Origin: EsbW-18 sp033811555
Lineage (GTDB): Bacteria > Patescibacteriota > Minisyncoccia > Phycocordibacterales > EsbW-18
Assembly (NCBI GenBank): GCA_033811555.1
Contig: JAPXOG010000003.1
Coordinates: 1 to 39,859, forward strand
Length of the DNA stretch: 39,859 bases
Direction: 5' to 3'
Position 1 is the stretch's first letter. Each line of letters opens with the position of its first letter. Positions 32,922-39,658 of this stretch are shown here, piece after piece. The position numbers and the translations under genes are program-made. Below the pieces are notes generated by a model that ran no database searches, was not told where the DNA came from, and saw only the letters and a list, made by a program, of their open reading frames with translations.

Positions 32922-33836
32922 CTATTTATTCAAATCATAGCTTTGTTTAATAAGTGCAAAAACAGTCTCAAGCTCACTTTCTTTTTCAAGTTTAACTTCA
33001 TAATCACCATTACCCCAATGCCCAACTGGCTTGGGCTTTGCTAAATCGCGAGCCAACCCATCCGGATCGTTTAATTCTCCGCTTTTGACATTCAAAAATA
33101 TTTTCAAACTGCCATGAAGCAAAACAACATCTACAAAATTTGTTGAGGTTTTATATGCGATATACTTTGCTTTTGACTCTTCGATTATATCTTCGTCGAG
33201 CGATGTAATTTTTTCTCTGAGCTTAAGGAAAAGAGATTGAATTTCTTTACTTGCTTTTTGCAAATGTTCATCGATAGTATAATTTTTCTGTAAAACCTCT
33301 CTTTTTTCTCTTTGCCTCTCTCCTTTTTTCATAATACCGCTTGTTGATATTTTGACTTTCTGATAATTTTCCGGCTCTATATATAAAATATCATTGTCAT
33401 AAATTCTGTATCGTAAAAGCTCAACATTTATGGGCAAAATATCAGCGGTATCTATATCAAATTTATTATAACTTTCAGATATACAAATTACGCGAGGAGA
33501 ATCCCAATCTATTTCAATTTCTATTTTTTTATTTCTACACAAAATCTCAAAATCAGCTTTGTGATCTAAAAGCCAACGTAAATAAGACAATCCTTGGTTT
33601 ATAACATTATCACTTTGGTTTTTCTTATATTCAATAATGCAAGGAGATCCGTTTCTATCTATACCTAAAGTATCGATTCTTCCCCCAAAACTTGTCGAAT
33701 ATTCATGGGCTAAAAATGAAATGTTTAATATCTCGTCAAGATTATTTTCAAAAAGACTTTGTAGATTTTTTTCTAAATCCAAATCTTTTGTTACAAGCTT
33801 TTTGACTATTTGATTTTGAATTTTAAATAAAGCCAT
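32922..33836 (-). CDS. NucS-like / DUF5655 nuclease
   Basis: 304 aa. N-terminal PD-(D/E)XK domain: SLFENNLDEILNISFLAHEY, then GGRIDTLGIDRNGSPCIIEYKK (D ... E-Y-K), then VINQGLSYLRWLLDHK, as in NucS/RecB-like and DUF91 proteins. A linker of charged residues (~170-200) leads to a C-terminal DUF5655 domain: KYIAYKTSTNFVDVVLLHG, then LNDPDGLARDLAKPKPVGHW. Function unknown; the context with a DpnI homologue and an XRE regulator suggests genome defence. Follows the regulator by 12 bp and precedes the methyltransferase fragment by 2 bp. Confidence 0.88.
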   Translation of the reverse strand: MALFKIQNQIVKKLVTKDLDLEKNLQSLFENNLDEILNISFLAHEYSTSFGGRIDTLGIDRNGSPCIIEYKKNQSDNVINQGLSYLRWLLDHKADFEILCRNKKIEIEIDWDSPRVICISESYNKFDIDTADILPINVELLRYRIYDNDILYIEPENYQKVKISTSGIMKKGERQREKREVLQKNYTIDEHLQKASKEIQSLFLKLREKITSLDEDIIEESKAKYIAYKTSTNFVDVVLLHGSLKIFLNVKSGELNDPDGLARDLAKPKPVGHWGNGDYEVKLEKESELETVFALIKQSYDLNK

Positions 33837-33848
33837 AGTATTTGTGTT

Positions 33849-34049
33849 TTATTTAAATAATTCAGCCACCGGCACGCCAAGGGCTTTGGCTATTTTTTCT
33901 AAAGTATCAACTGTGGGATTCGGGCTTTCGCCTGTTTCTATCTTTACAACTGTATTTAAAGCCAAATCAGCGTCTTTGGAGAGGCGATCTTGGGATATTC
34001 CTTTTTTGATTCGCAATTTGCGGATATTTTCGCTAACAGTGTTTGCCAT
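33849..34049 (-). CDS. XRE-family helix-turn-helix regulator
   Basis: 66 aa, a single HTH_3 domain: ENIRKLRIKKGISQDRLSKD, then ALNTVVKIETGESPNPTVDT, then LEKIAKALGVPVAEL. Size and domain match controller (C) proteins of restriction systems as well as other small XRE repressors. First gene of the minus-strand defence series. A dyad at 34078-34101 abuts its -10 box, which fits autoregulation. Confidence 0.92.
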   Translation of the reverse strand: MANTVSENIRKLRIKKGISQDRLSKDADLALNTVVKIETGESPNPTVDTLEKIAKALGVPVAELFK

Positions 34050-34071
34050 ATTGTTTTGACTTTGGTAAACT

Positions 34072-34101
34072 ATTATAATACACTACTTATAGTGAGTGTA
34101 T
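34072..34101 (-). promoter_or_regulatory. Promoter and operator-like dyad of the XRE-led operon
   Basis: Perfect TATAAT at 34072-34077, directly joined to an inverted repeat ATACACT / AGTGTAT (34078-34084 and 34095-34101, 10-bp spacer). The -35 position (TACACT) is poor and lies inside the dyad, as expected for a promoter controlled by its own regulator. Confidence 0.6.
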
Positions 34102-34164
34102 ATCAACTTGTTTAATATAATGATATCAAAAACATTGATTTTAGGCAAACAAAAAGGGAGTTCC

Positions 34165-34318
34165 TTAATGTTGTGCGCGAATGGGCAGGGCGGGTCAAGC
34201 GCAACTATATTGGCGGCGCATTTTGCGAAGCAAAATACGAAATTCGGCGGCGGCGGAAAAGCGAGGGCGGGCAAAAATTCCTTCCCCCCAACCCCCTTCC
34301 TTTTTGCCCGCCCGAGCG
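34165..34318. repeat. Structured GC-rich intergenic element
   Basis: Contains a hairpin ATTTTGC-GAA-GCAAAAT (34220-34236), a GGC repeat, then a 13-bp perfect stem GGGCGGGCAAAAA/TTTTTGCCCGCCC (34265-34277 and 34301-34313). Its 23-nt loop is pure pyrimidine except AA on the plus strand, so the minus strand has four G-runs (GG, G5, G6, GG) able to form a quadruplex. G+C is much higher than the flanks. A plus-strand ORF of 85 codons runs through it but looks like a by-product. Confidence 0.6.
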
Positions 34319-34601
34319 CAAATCTTTTTCAAAATTTTACTACCCTTAGTTAGACAAGTTCAGATCTGCAAATTGGGTTAAAATAAAGGAAGATTTACAG
34401 TTTTGTGGTTTTTTAAACTGGTTCCCAAATTCTTTACTTCAGAATTAATATAACGTAGTTTATAACTAACTGCTTAAGATTTTTGTAGTATAGCTTAAAC
34501 AGTTATTATAATAGAAAATCTCATACTATAACTGCATATAATTTATTTTAACTGTTTCTTTAGAAGAGCTATACCCACTAATCAATATGCTCTTTAAGAA
34601 G
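34319..34601. other. AT-rich intergenic stretch with an inverted repeat
   Basis: No gene seen. An 11-bp near-perfect inverted repeat AACTGCTTAAG/CTTAAACAGTT (34468-34478, 34494-34504) is followed by further AACTG/CAGTT-like words. A 6-bp AAGAGC/GCTCTT pair near 34564-34593 could act as a weak terminator for the DUF2726 gene. Confidence 0.4.
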
Positions 34602-35120
34602 TTACGGGTTTGGATTTATAGATAATTTGATCTTTTCAGCTATTTCCTGAGGATTAAATACTCCGCTATTTTGAATCCTTAAGAGTGGCATGCCTGCTTG
34701 TTTAAAAATACGCTCGACTTCTATATCGCGATTTTGTCTATCGAATCGTTCGTGGGATCTGTCGTCAAGTTCAATTGCTAGTTTAGGGGAAATGTCTTCC
34801 TTATCGCATAAAACAAAATCAACAGATTTTTGACTAATGTGCCTAAAAGCCGCGTTCCAATTTTGACCCTCTACTTTATGATCAAACAACGCCGATAAAC
34901 GCACTTGAGTAAACACTATGTAGTCTTGTTCAACAACCTGAATTAGAACCTCATAAAATTCACGCTCTGCCTTAGTGAGTAACCAATTGTGGCGTTTGTA
35001 ATTATATTTGTAATTATATTTAGGTTTAGTATCTTCTGGAACAATATAAAAGATACCTATCACGATTATGATCAGGGTTAAAATAAAAAAGGGATTAATA
35101 TTGCCAATATATAAAGACAT
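34602..35120 (-). CDS. DUF2726 nuclease-like protein with membrane anchor
   Basis: 172 aa: N-terminal membrane helix (INPFFILTLIIIVIGIFYIV), a basic linker with a short KYNY repeat, then DUF2726: LLTKAEREFYEVLIQVVEQD, VFTQVRLSALFD, and the PD-(D/E)XK-like core VDFVLCDKE, then KLAIELDDRSHERFDRQNRD and RIQNSGVFNPQEIAEKI. Family members are predicted nucleases related to topoisomerase-linked or defence loci; no function is established. Four bp after the small ORF upstream, so co-transcribed. Confidence 0.85.
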   Translation of the reverse strand: MSLYIGNINPFFILTLIIIVIGIFYIVPEDTKPKYNYKYNYKRHNWLLTKAEREFYEVLIQVVEQDYIVFTQVRLSALFDHKVEGQNWNAAFRHISQKSVDFVLCDKEDISPKLAIELDDRSHERFDRQNRDIEVERIFKQAGMPLLRIQNSGVFNPQEIAEKIKLSINPNP

Positions 35121-35124
35121 TAAC

Positions 35125-35322
35125 TTATTTTTTAGAAAAACCTTCTTTCTTTTCTGTTTCTGGTTCGATAGTTTCAGTTTCTTCTTTTCCAGATCCTAGA
35201 GCTTTATTAACATTTTCTTGAATATTTACAGCTATTTGGTCTATTACTTCCTCTATACTTTTACCTTCTTTTTCTGCCTTTTCCTTTAAATACTTAAAAC
35301 TAAACAAATTTATATCTGTCAT
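35125..35322 (-). CDS. 65-aa charged hypothetical protein
   Basis: Not recognised. Very charged: FSFKYLKEKAEKEGKSIEEV, a helix IDQIAVNIQENVNKAL, then a Glu/Thr/Lys-rich disordered tail. Starts at ATG 35322 and ends 4 bp before the DUF2726 gene on the same strand. It follows the tRNA-Asn gene by 91 bp and may share its transcript. Confidence 0.6.
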   Translation of the reverse strand: MTDINLFSFKYLKEKAEKEGKSIEEVIDQIAVNIQENVNKALGSGKEETETIEPETEKKEGFSKK

Positions 35323-35413
35323 GATATTTCGAAAATCGAATTATTTTAACAGTTTAATTCTGGTTTCATTTAGCCCTCAAATTCAATTATAATTCTAGAG
35401 AATCAAGTTTATG

Positions 35414-35697
35414 CTCCGGTGGTAGGATTCGAACCTACAACCAACGCCTTACACTAACCTCTAAGTTTCCTTAAAGCGTGGACTATATCATTACCCTCGC
35501 CATATATAGCGGTTGGGTATCTCGGTATCTAGTCTCTACGGCGCCCCTACTAATGCTTTATGCACAAGAGGGTTCCCACGGTGTTGCCATACGCTTGAGC
35601 GGTTAGGGTTCACCGTTATCCCGAGATTTTCATTCCGCGATTTCTCGCGAACGCTGCCTTTTGACAGGGCGCTGCTCTACCATTGAGCTACACCGGA
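35414..35697 (-). tRNA. tRNA-Asn(GUU) interrupted by a group I intron
   Basis: Exons 35664-35697 and 35414-35451. Joined they give a 72-nt cloverleaf: acceptor TCCGGTG/CACCGGA, D stem GCTC/GAGC, anticodon stem GCGCC/GGCGT around loop CTGTTAA (anticodon GTT), T stem GTAGG/CCTAC around TTCGAAT, discriminator G, no encoded CCA. Loop and discriminator are those of tRNA-Asn. The intron splits the anticodon between U35 and U36. A TATACT box at 35720-35725 lies ~22 bp upstream. Without the gene being spliced, no usable Asn anticodon exists; no other tRNA-Asn is in the window. Confidence 0.93.
35452..35663 (-). other. Group I self-splicing intron (212 nt, no ORF)
   Basis: P1: exon CUGU pairs with GCAG, with the U-G pair at the 5' splice site. 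P2: CGCGA-GAAA-UCGCG, capped by a GNRA tetraloop. P3: AUCUCGG with CCGAGAU. P7: GACUA (in GUAGAGACUA) with UAGUC (in GAUAUAGUCC), the core signature of group I. P8: CGCUAUA-type hairpin closed by ACCC/GGGU. The last intron base is G. At 212 nt it is in the range of the small bacterial tRNA introns (subgroup IC3, such as Azoarcus tRNA-Ile at 205 nt). No homing endonuclease is encoded. Confidence 0.93.
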
Positions 35698-35760
35698 ATA
35701 CAAAAAACATCTACAAAAAAGTATACTGATTTTTATTGAAAAAACCAGTATATTAATAAA

Positions 35761-35789
35761 TTGAACAAAATTAAAAAGAGTGATATACT
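35761..35789 (+). promoter_or_regulatory. rpsA promoter
   Basis: TTGAAC (35761-35766), 17-bp spacer, TATACT (35784-35789) with an extended -10 TG. Predicted start near 35796, giving a ~108-nt leader. Confidence 0.75.
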
Positions 35790-35796
35790 CGTCAGC

Positions 35797-35889
35797 GTCT
35801 TGCACAAGGGGTAAGACATTTTATAAACCTAACAAAGCCAATAGATGCCGTCGCATGATAGAACATCATATGGGCTTATGCCCTTTTTT
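35797..35889 (+). promoter_or_regulatory. rpsA leader with attenuator-like terminator
   Basis: Stem GTCTT/AAGAC (35797-35801, 35813-35817), hairpin ATGAT-AGAAC-ATCAT (35855-35869), then GGGC-TTAT-GCCC plus six T (35872-35889), which looks like an intrinsic terminator 15 bp before the rpsA ATG. AAGCC at 35835-35839 can pair with GGCTT of the terminator's left arm, an antiterminator option. The rpsA start has no Shine-Dalgarno. Regulation by attenuation or autogenous binding is an inference. Confidence 0.6.
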
Positions 35890-35903
35890 ACGTTTTTATA
35901 TAT

Positions 35904-37007
35904 ATGGAACAAACAACTACAACCACCTCAACAGGCGGACACACCGCGCATGTAATGGATTCTATACTTGCAGAAAGCAAAAATCCTCCTGTTGCAGGAG
36001 ACATCGTTGAAGGACGAGTAGTAGCTCTTCACAAATCATCAGTTATCGTTGATATTCATCCTTTTGGATCGGGTATCATTTACGGACGCGAGTACAACAA
36101 CGCCCGCGATATTATTAAAAATATATCAATCGGGGATGAGGTTTCTGGTACCGTAATTGAAACGAATAATGAAGATGGTTACTACGAGCTATCACTACGT
36201 GAAGCACGCCAAGCGATTATCTGGAGCGATGCAGAAAAAGCAATCAAGGAAAAGAAAACTTTCGTTTTGCCAGTAAAAGAGGCAAACAAAGGTGGTCTTA
36301 TTATTGAGTGGCAAGGTATTGCTGGATTTCTACCGGCATCTCAGTTGGGTCAAGAACACTATCCTCGTGTAGAAGGAGGAGACAAAGAGCTGGTGTTTGA
36401 TGAACTTCAAAAACTTGTTGGGGAGTTACTCTCTGTAACCATTATTACAGCCGATCCAAAAGAAGGAAAACTTATCTTCTCAGAAAAAGGATCTGACGAG
36501 AAAGAAAAAGGTGCACTGGTTGAAAAATATTCCACAGGAGACGAAGTAAACGGAGAAATCACAGGTATCGTTGACTTTGGAGTATTTATGAAAATTGAAG
36601 AAGGACTTGAAGGTCTTGCCCACATCTCAGAATTAGATTGGGGCCTTGTTGAAGATCCACGAAAACTATTCTCAGTTGGAGAAAAAATGCGAGCAAAGAT
36701 TATCGAGATAAAAGACGGCAAGATTTCTTTGTCCATTAAAGCATTAAAGGAAAATCCTTGGGTTAGTGCAGGAAAGAAATATACAAAAGATGACGTCGTA
36801 AATGCTGTAGTCATTAAATACAACAAGCACGGCGCACTCGCTTCGGTTGAAGAAGGCGTTGCAGGTCTTGTTCATGTTTCTGAATTTGAATCTATTGAAA
36901 AACTGCGCGAAACACTTGAACTAGGAAAAACATATGCGTTCAAGATTAACCTTTTTGATCCAAAAGAACAGCGCATGACTCTTTCTTACGTCAGTGGAAA
37001 GAAATAA
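35904..37007 (+). CDS. rpsA: Ribosomal protein bS1 / S1 RNA-binding protein
   Basis: 367 aa with four S1 repeats: ~28-100 (GDIVEGRVVALHKSSVIVDI), ~118-190 (TFVLPVKEANKGGLIIEW), ~210-280 (GDEVNGEITGIVDFGVFMKI ... GLAHISELDW) and ~295-365 (DDVVNAVVIKYNKHGALASV ... GLVHVSEFE). E. coli S1 has six. Brings mRNA to the 30S platform. Its own mRNA lacks a Shine-Dalgarno and has the structured leader described separately. Confidence 0.95.
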   Translation: MEQTTTTTSTGGHTAHVMDSILAESKNPPVAGDIVEGRVVALHKSSVIVDIHPFGSGIIYGREYNNARDIIKNISIGDEVSGTVIETNNEDGYYELSLREARQAIIWSDAEKAIKEKKTFVLPVKEANKGGLIIEWQGIAGFLPASQLGQEHYPRVEGGDKELVFDELQKLVGELLSVTIITADPKEGKLIFSEKGSDEKEKGALVEKYSTGDEVNGEITGIVDFGVFMKIEEGLEGLAHISELDWGLVEDPRKLFSVGEKMRAKIIEIKDGKISLSIKALKENPWVSAGKKYTKDDVVNAVVIKYNKHGALASVEEGVAGLVHVSEFESIEKLRETLELGKTYAFKINLFDPKEQRMTLSYVSGKK

Positions 37008-37023
37008 CAAACAAGAAAAAACA

Positions 37024-37056
37024 AAAACACGATCTGCTAATCGCAGGTCGTGTTTT
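37024..37056. terminator. Bidirectional terminator between rpsA and pth
   Basis: 14-bp stem AAAACACGATCTGC/GCAGGTCGTGTTTT with one mismatch and loop TAATC. A- and T-runs on both sides let it serve both convergent genes. Confidence 0.85.
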
Positions 37057-37084
37057 CGTTTTATTTCGTACTATTCTCAACCAA

Positions 37085-37678
37085 CTAATTATATTGAGAC
37101 ATTGCTTTCTCCTTCCCTTCTTTAATTGCAACTACAACCGCTTCAGAAGCTTTCTTAAACATCTTCTTCAAAACTTGTAAATCTTCTTTCTTAAAAGCAC
37201 CCAACAAAAACTTTAAAACCTTTTCTTCTCCTTGAGGCTTCTTAACTTTTCCTTTCGGAGTCGCCTTCGAAATTCCAAACCTAACTCGAAGAAACCCCCG
37301 CGTCTTAAGAGATTTGATAACCGACTCCAAACCACGATGTCCTCCCGACCCTCTGTCAAAAGAAACCTTAAGCGTACCTAGAGGCAGATCTAAATCGTCA
37401 TATGCAACTATAAGTTGTGCGGGTTTTACCTTTTTGGTGCGCGTAAGATACGCTACTGACACACCAGATTTGTTCATATACGTATCTGGAAGCGCCGAAA
37501 ACACTATATGAGAACCTATTTTCCCTTTTGCACACTGTGCATTTGATTTTTTGTCATAGTCCCATTCAGAAAAATCTTGTTGTTTACTAAAAAATTCTAC
37601 AAACATGCGTCCTGTGTTGTGACGAGTGCCTTCGTATTCCTCCCCTGGATTACCTAAACCAATGATTAGATGTTGCAT
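37085..37678 (-). CDS. pth: Peptidyl-tRNA hydrolase
   Basis: Frees tRNA from dropped-off peptidyl-tRNA. 197 aa from ATG 37678 (MQHLIIGLGNPGEEY); the longer frame adds 13 residues unlike the family. Catalytic His in GTRHNTG, Asn in GLGNPG, Asp in VAYDDLDLPLG, and the GSGGHRGLESVIKSL region are all present. The tail after residue ~165 is Lys-rich (LGAFKKEDLQVLKKMFKKA), longer than usual. Confidence 0.95.
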   Translation of the reverse strand: MQHLIIGLGNPGEEYEGTRHNTGRMFVEFFSKQQDFSEWDYDKKSNAQCAKGKIGSHIVFSALPDTYMNKSGVSVAYLTRTKKVKPAQLIVAYDDLDLPLGTLKVSFDRGSGGHRGLESVIKSLKTRGFLRVRFGISKATPKGKVKKPQGEEKVLKFLLGAFKKEDLQVLKKMFKKASEAVVVAIKEGKEKAMSQYN

Positions 37679-37792
37679 ATGATAAATAGTGTAGCGCGTG
37701 AACATATATTGCGTCAAATTTTCATCTCACTTGCACAAAAAAAAGTTGCAACACGATAAAAAATCTTGCGTCAATAGGTTTACACGACTACA

Positions 37793-38413
37793 ATGTATGC
37801 AAATAAAATGGAATCGTACGAACAACAACGAACGACGCCGACTCAAACACCGCACAAGCAAAGCGGTTCGAGTATTTTTTTCTCCGAACTCATCCGCTTC
37901 ATAATCATTGCGGTCTTTGTTGTGTTGCCAATACGAGTATTCATAGCTCAACCTTTCATCGTATCTGGTTCCTCCATGGATCCAACCTTTAAAAACGGAG
38001 AATATCTAATTGTTGATGAAATTTCTTATCGTTTTGAAGAACCTAAACGTGGTGATGTAATAATTTTTAAGTATCCTAAAGACCCTTCAAAATATTTCAT
38101 CAAACGAATAATTGGGCTACCGGGTGAACATATAGTAATTTCAGGCAACAGAGTAATAGTAAGCGAAAAAGAGGATACGGAAAGCTTGGTTCTTGACGAA
38201 ACGTATCTAGCACAACCAACACTAGACAATATTGATATAATCCTTGGTAAAACAGAATACTTCGTAATGGGAGACAATCGCCCTGCTAGCTCTGATTCTC
38301 GAATCTGGGGACCGCTTGAACGCGATCATATTATCGGGCGCGCATTCCTACGATTGCTTCCAGTAAAAAAAATAGGAGCTTTCCCCGGCGAACATCGTTT
38401 TGATACTTTCTAA
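37793..38413 (+). CDS. lepB: Signal peptidase I
   Basis: Cleaves signal peptides outside the membrane. 206 aa: one N-terminal membrane helix (LIRFIIIAVFVVLPIRVFIA), catalytic Ser in VSGSSMDPTF, catalytic Lys in YFIKRIIGLPGE, and box D/E VMGDNRPASSDSR with IIGRAFLRL. A second in-frame ATG at 37808 (MESYEQQ) is an equally plausible start. It would process the GH18 and other exported proteins of this genome. 6 bp before the HisRS-like gene. Confidence 0.95.
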   Translation: MYANKMESYEQQRTTPTQTPHKQSGSSIFFSELIRFIIIAVFVVLPIRVFIAQPFIVSGSSMDPTFKNGEYLIVDEISYRFEEPKRGDVIIFKYPKDPSKYFIKRIIGLPGEHIVISGNRVIVSEKEDTESLVLDETYLAQPTLDNIDIILGKTEYFVMGDNRPASSDSRIWGPLERDHIIGRAFLRLLPVKKIGAFPGEHRFDTF

Positions 38414-38419
38414 AATATA

Positions 38420-39613
38420 ATGTTCAAACACGCACAATCTTCTCTAATAAACAGACACGCTTGTATCGATAACAATGATACTTCATATGGATACGAAGGG
38501 CCTCTTAAGCGAGCCATTGATGTTGCCAATCACTACGGCTTCACTCTATCCCGCCCTTTAACAATCAATAAAGAGGATCTCGCCTTCGGAAAAAAACACC
38601 ATTGTCCTGCACACCACGTCGCTGCACTTAGAACTTTCGTCACAAATGATGTTCAACAAGGCAATGTGATACTTGCAGCACACACAAGAAAAGTTCCGTA
38701 TAAAAAGAATGTAGAATTACGACTTGAAATCATCGGAGATAAGGAAAGTTCGGCTGAGGGTCTACTGTTTCAAACAGTACAAGCAATTTTACAAGAGTAT
38801 GGCTTAAAAGAAGCTTCAGCAATGATAAATAGCGTCGGCGGACGTGAGTCTGTGGCAACGTATGTACAAGCTATTTCATCATACTATCGCTCTCACCTAC
38901 ATGAATTAGAACCATCTTGTCGAGAGGCATTCAAAGAAAGTGTTTTTGCTCCACTTCGATGCAATCACAATAAATGTATTGCCGTACGTAACGAAGCTCC
39001 ACAAGCGATTAATTATCTCTCAGAACCAAGCCGGGCTCATTTTAAGGAAGTCTTAGAATACCTAGAATCATTGGAAATACCTTACTCTCTTGATCCGTTT
39101 CTTGTATCGCCTGAACAATATGCCTCTAGGACGATTTTTTCATTCAATCCGTCAGACAATGATTCTAATTCTAATAACCCAATCGCCTACGGTGAAAGAT
39201 ATGACAGTCTGTCTCGACGACTCGGACACAAACGTAGTATTCCAGCAATCCAGGCAACACTATCTCTTCCTATGCGCACCGTTAAAGAGCGATACATAAT
39301 TCAAAAGCGTCAATCTAAAACTCCCCCCATATTTGTTGTACAGGTTGGACTACAAGCAAAAATTAAGACGCTTTCTGTAGGAGAACATCTCCGTAAAGCG
39401 CGCATACGAGTACATTCTGTACTACATAAAAATAGTGTGTCTGAGCAAATGGATAAAGCACGTAAACTAGGGTCCCCTCTGGTTGTCATAATAGGCCAAA
39501 AAGAAGTTTTTGACGGCGCCGCAATTGTAAGAAACATGATCACCAACCAGCAAGATGCCGTGCCTTTTGCACGACTATCTGAATACCTAAAACGTAGATC
39601 CCAACGAGCCTAA
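38420..39613 (+). CDS. Histidyl-tRNA synthetase-like protein with degenerate active site
   Basis: 397 aa, HisRS architecture: a class II-type core (GYEGPLKRAIDVANHYGF; VELRLEIIGDKESSAEGLLF; the stretch ending PQAINYLSEPSRAHFKEVLE) and a C-terminal anticodon-binding-like domain (IFVVQVGLQAK ... SPLVVIIGQKEVFDGAA). The HisA motif L-V-R-G-L-D-Y-Y-x-R-T is here LVSPEQYASRT: the conserved arginine that activates histidine is lost. The HisB motif G-G-R-Y-D reads YGERYDSL. Motif 2 arginine is not evident. So it is probably not a working HisRS; a HisZ-like regulator or another ligase-fold role is possible. Confidence 0.82.
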   Translation: MFKHAQSSLINRHACIDNNDTSYGYEGPLKRAIDVANHYGFTLSRPLTINKEDLAFGKKHHCPAHHVAALRTFVTNDVQQGNVILAAHTRKVPYKKNVELRLEIIGDKESSAEGLLFQTVQAILQEYGLKEASAMINSVGGRESVATYVQAISSYYRSHLHELEPSCREAFKESVFAPLRCNHNKCIAVRNEAPQAINYLSEPSRAHFKEVLEYLESLEIPYSLDPFLVSPEQYASRTIFSFNPSDNDSNSNNPIAYGERYDSLSRRLGHKRSIPAIQATLSLPMRTVKERYIIQKRQSKTPPIFVVQVGLQAKIKTLSVGEHLRKARIRVHSVLHKNSVSEQMDKARKLGSPLVVIIGQKEVFDGAAIVRNMITNQQDAVPFARLSEYLKRRSQRA

Positions 39614-39658
39614 GAACCCTTGCGAAGATAACATCTATGTGATATCATCACGCTCTGT

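Noticed and set aside
34096..34353. Plus-strand 85-codon ORF across the GC-rich element
   Set aside because: No SD, runs through the hairpin and repeat, Gly- and Pro-rich by base composition; better explained as a by-product.
35414..35697. Reading the locus as tRNA-Asp(GUC)
   Set aside because: Without removing the intron the loop shows GTC, but then the 3' half of the anticodon stem does not follow. The 3' splice G and exon TAAGGCGT give CTGTTAA, the Asn loop.
35780..36010. 76-aa ORF over the rpsA leader
   Set aside because: It overlaps the promoter, leader hairpins and rpsA itself in another frame; no SD and Arg/Cys-rich shadow composition.
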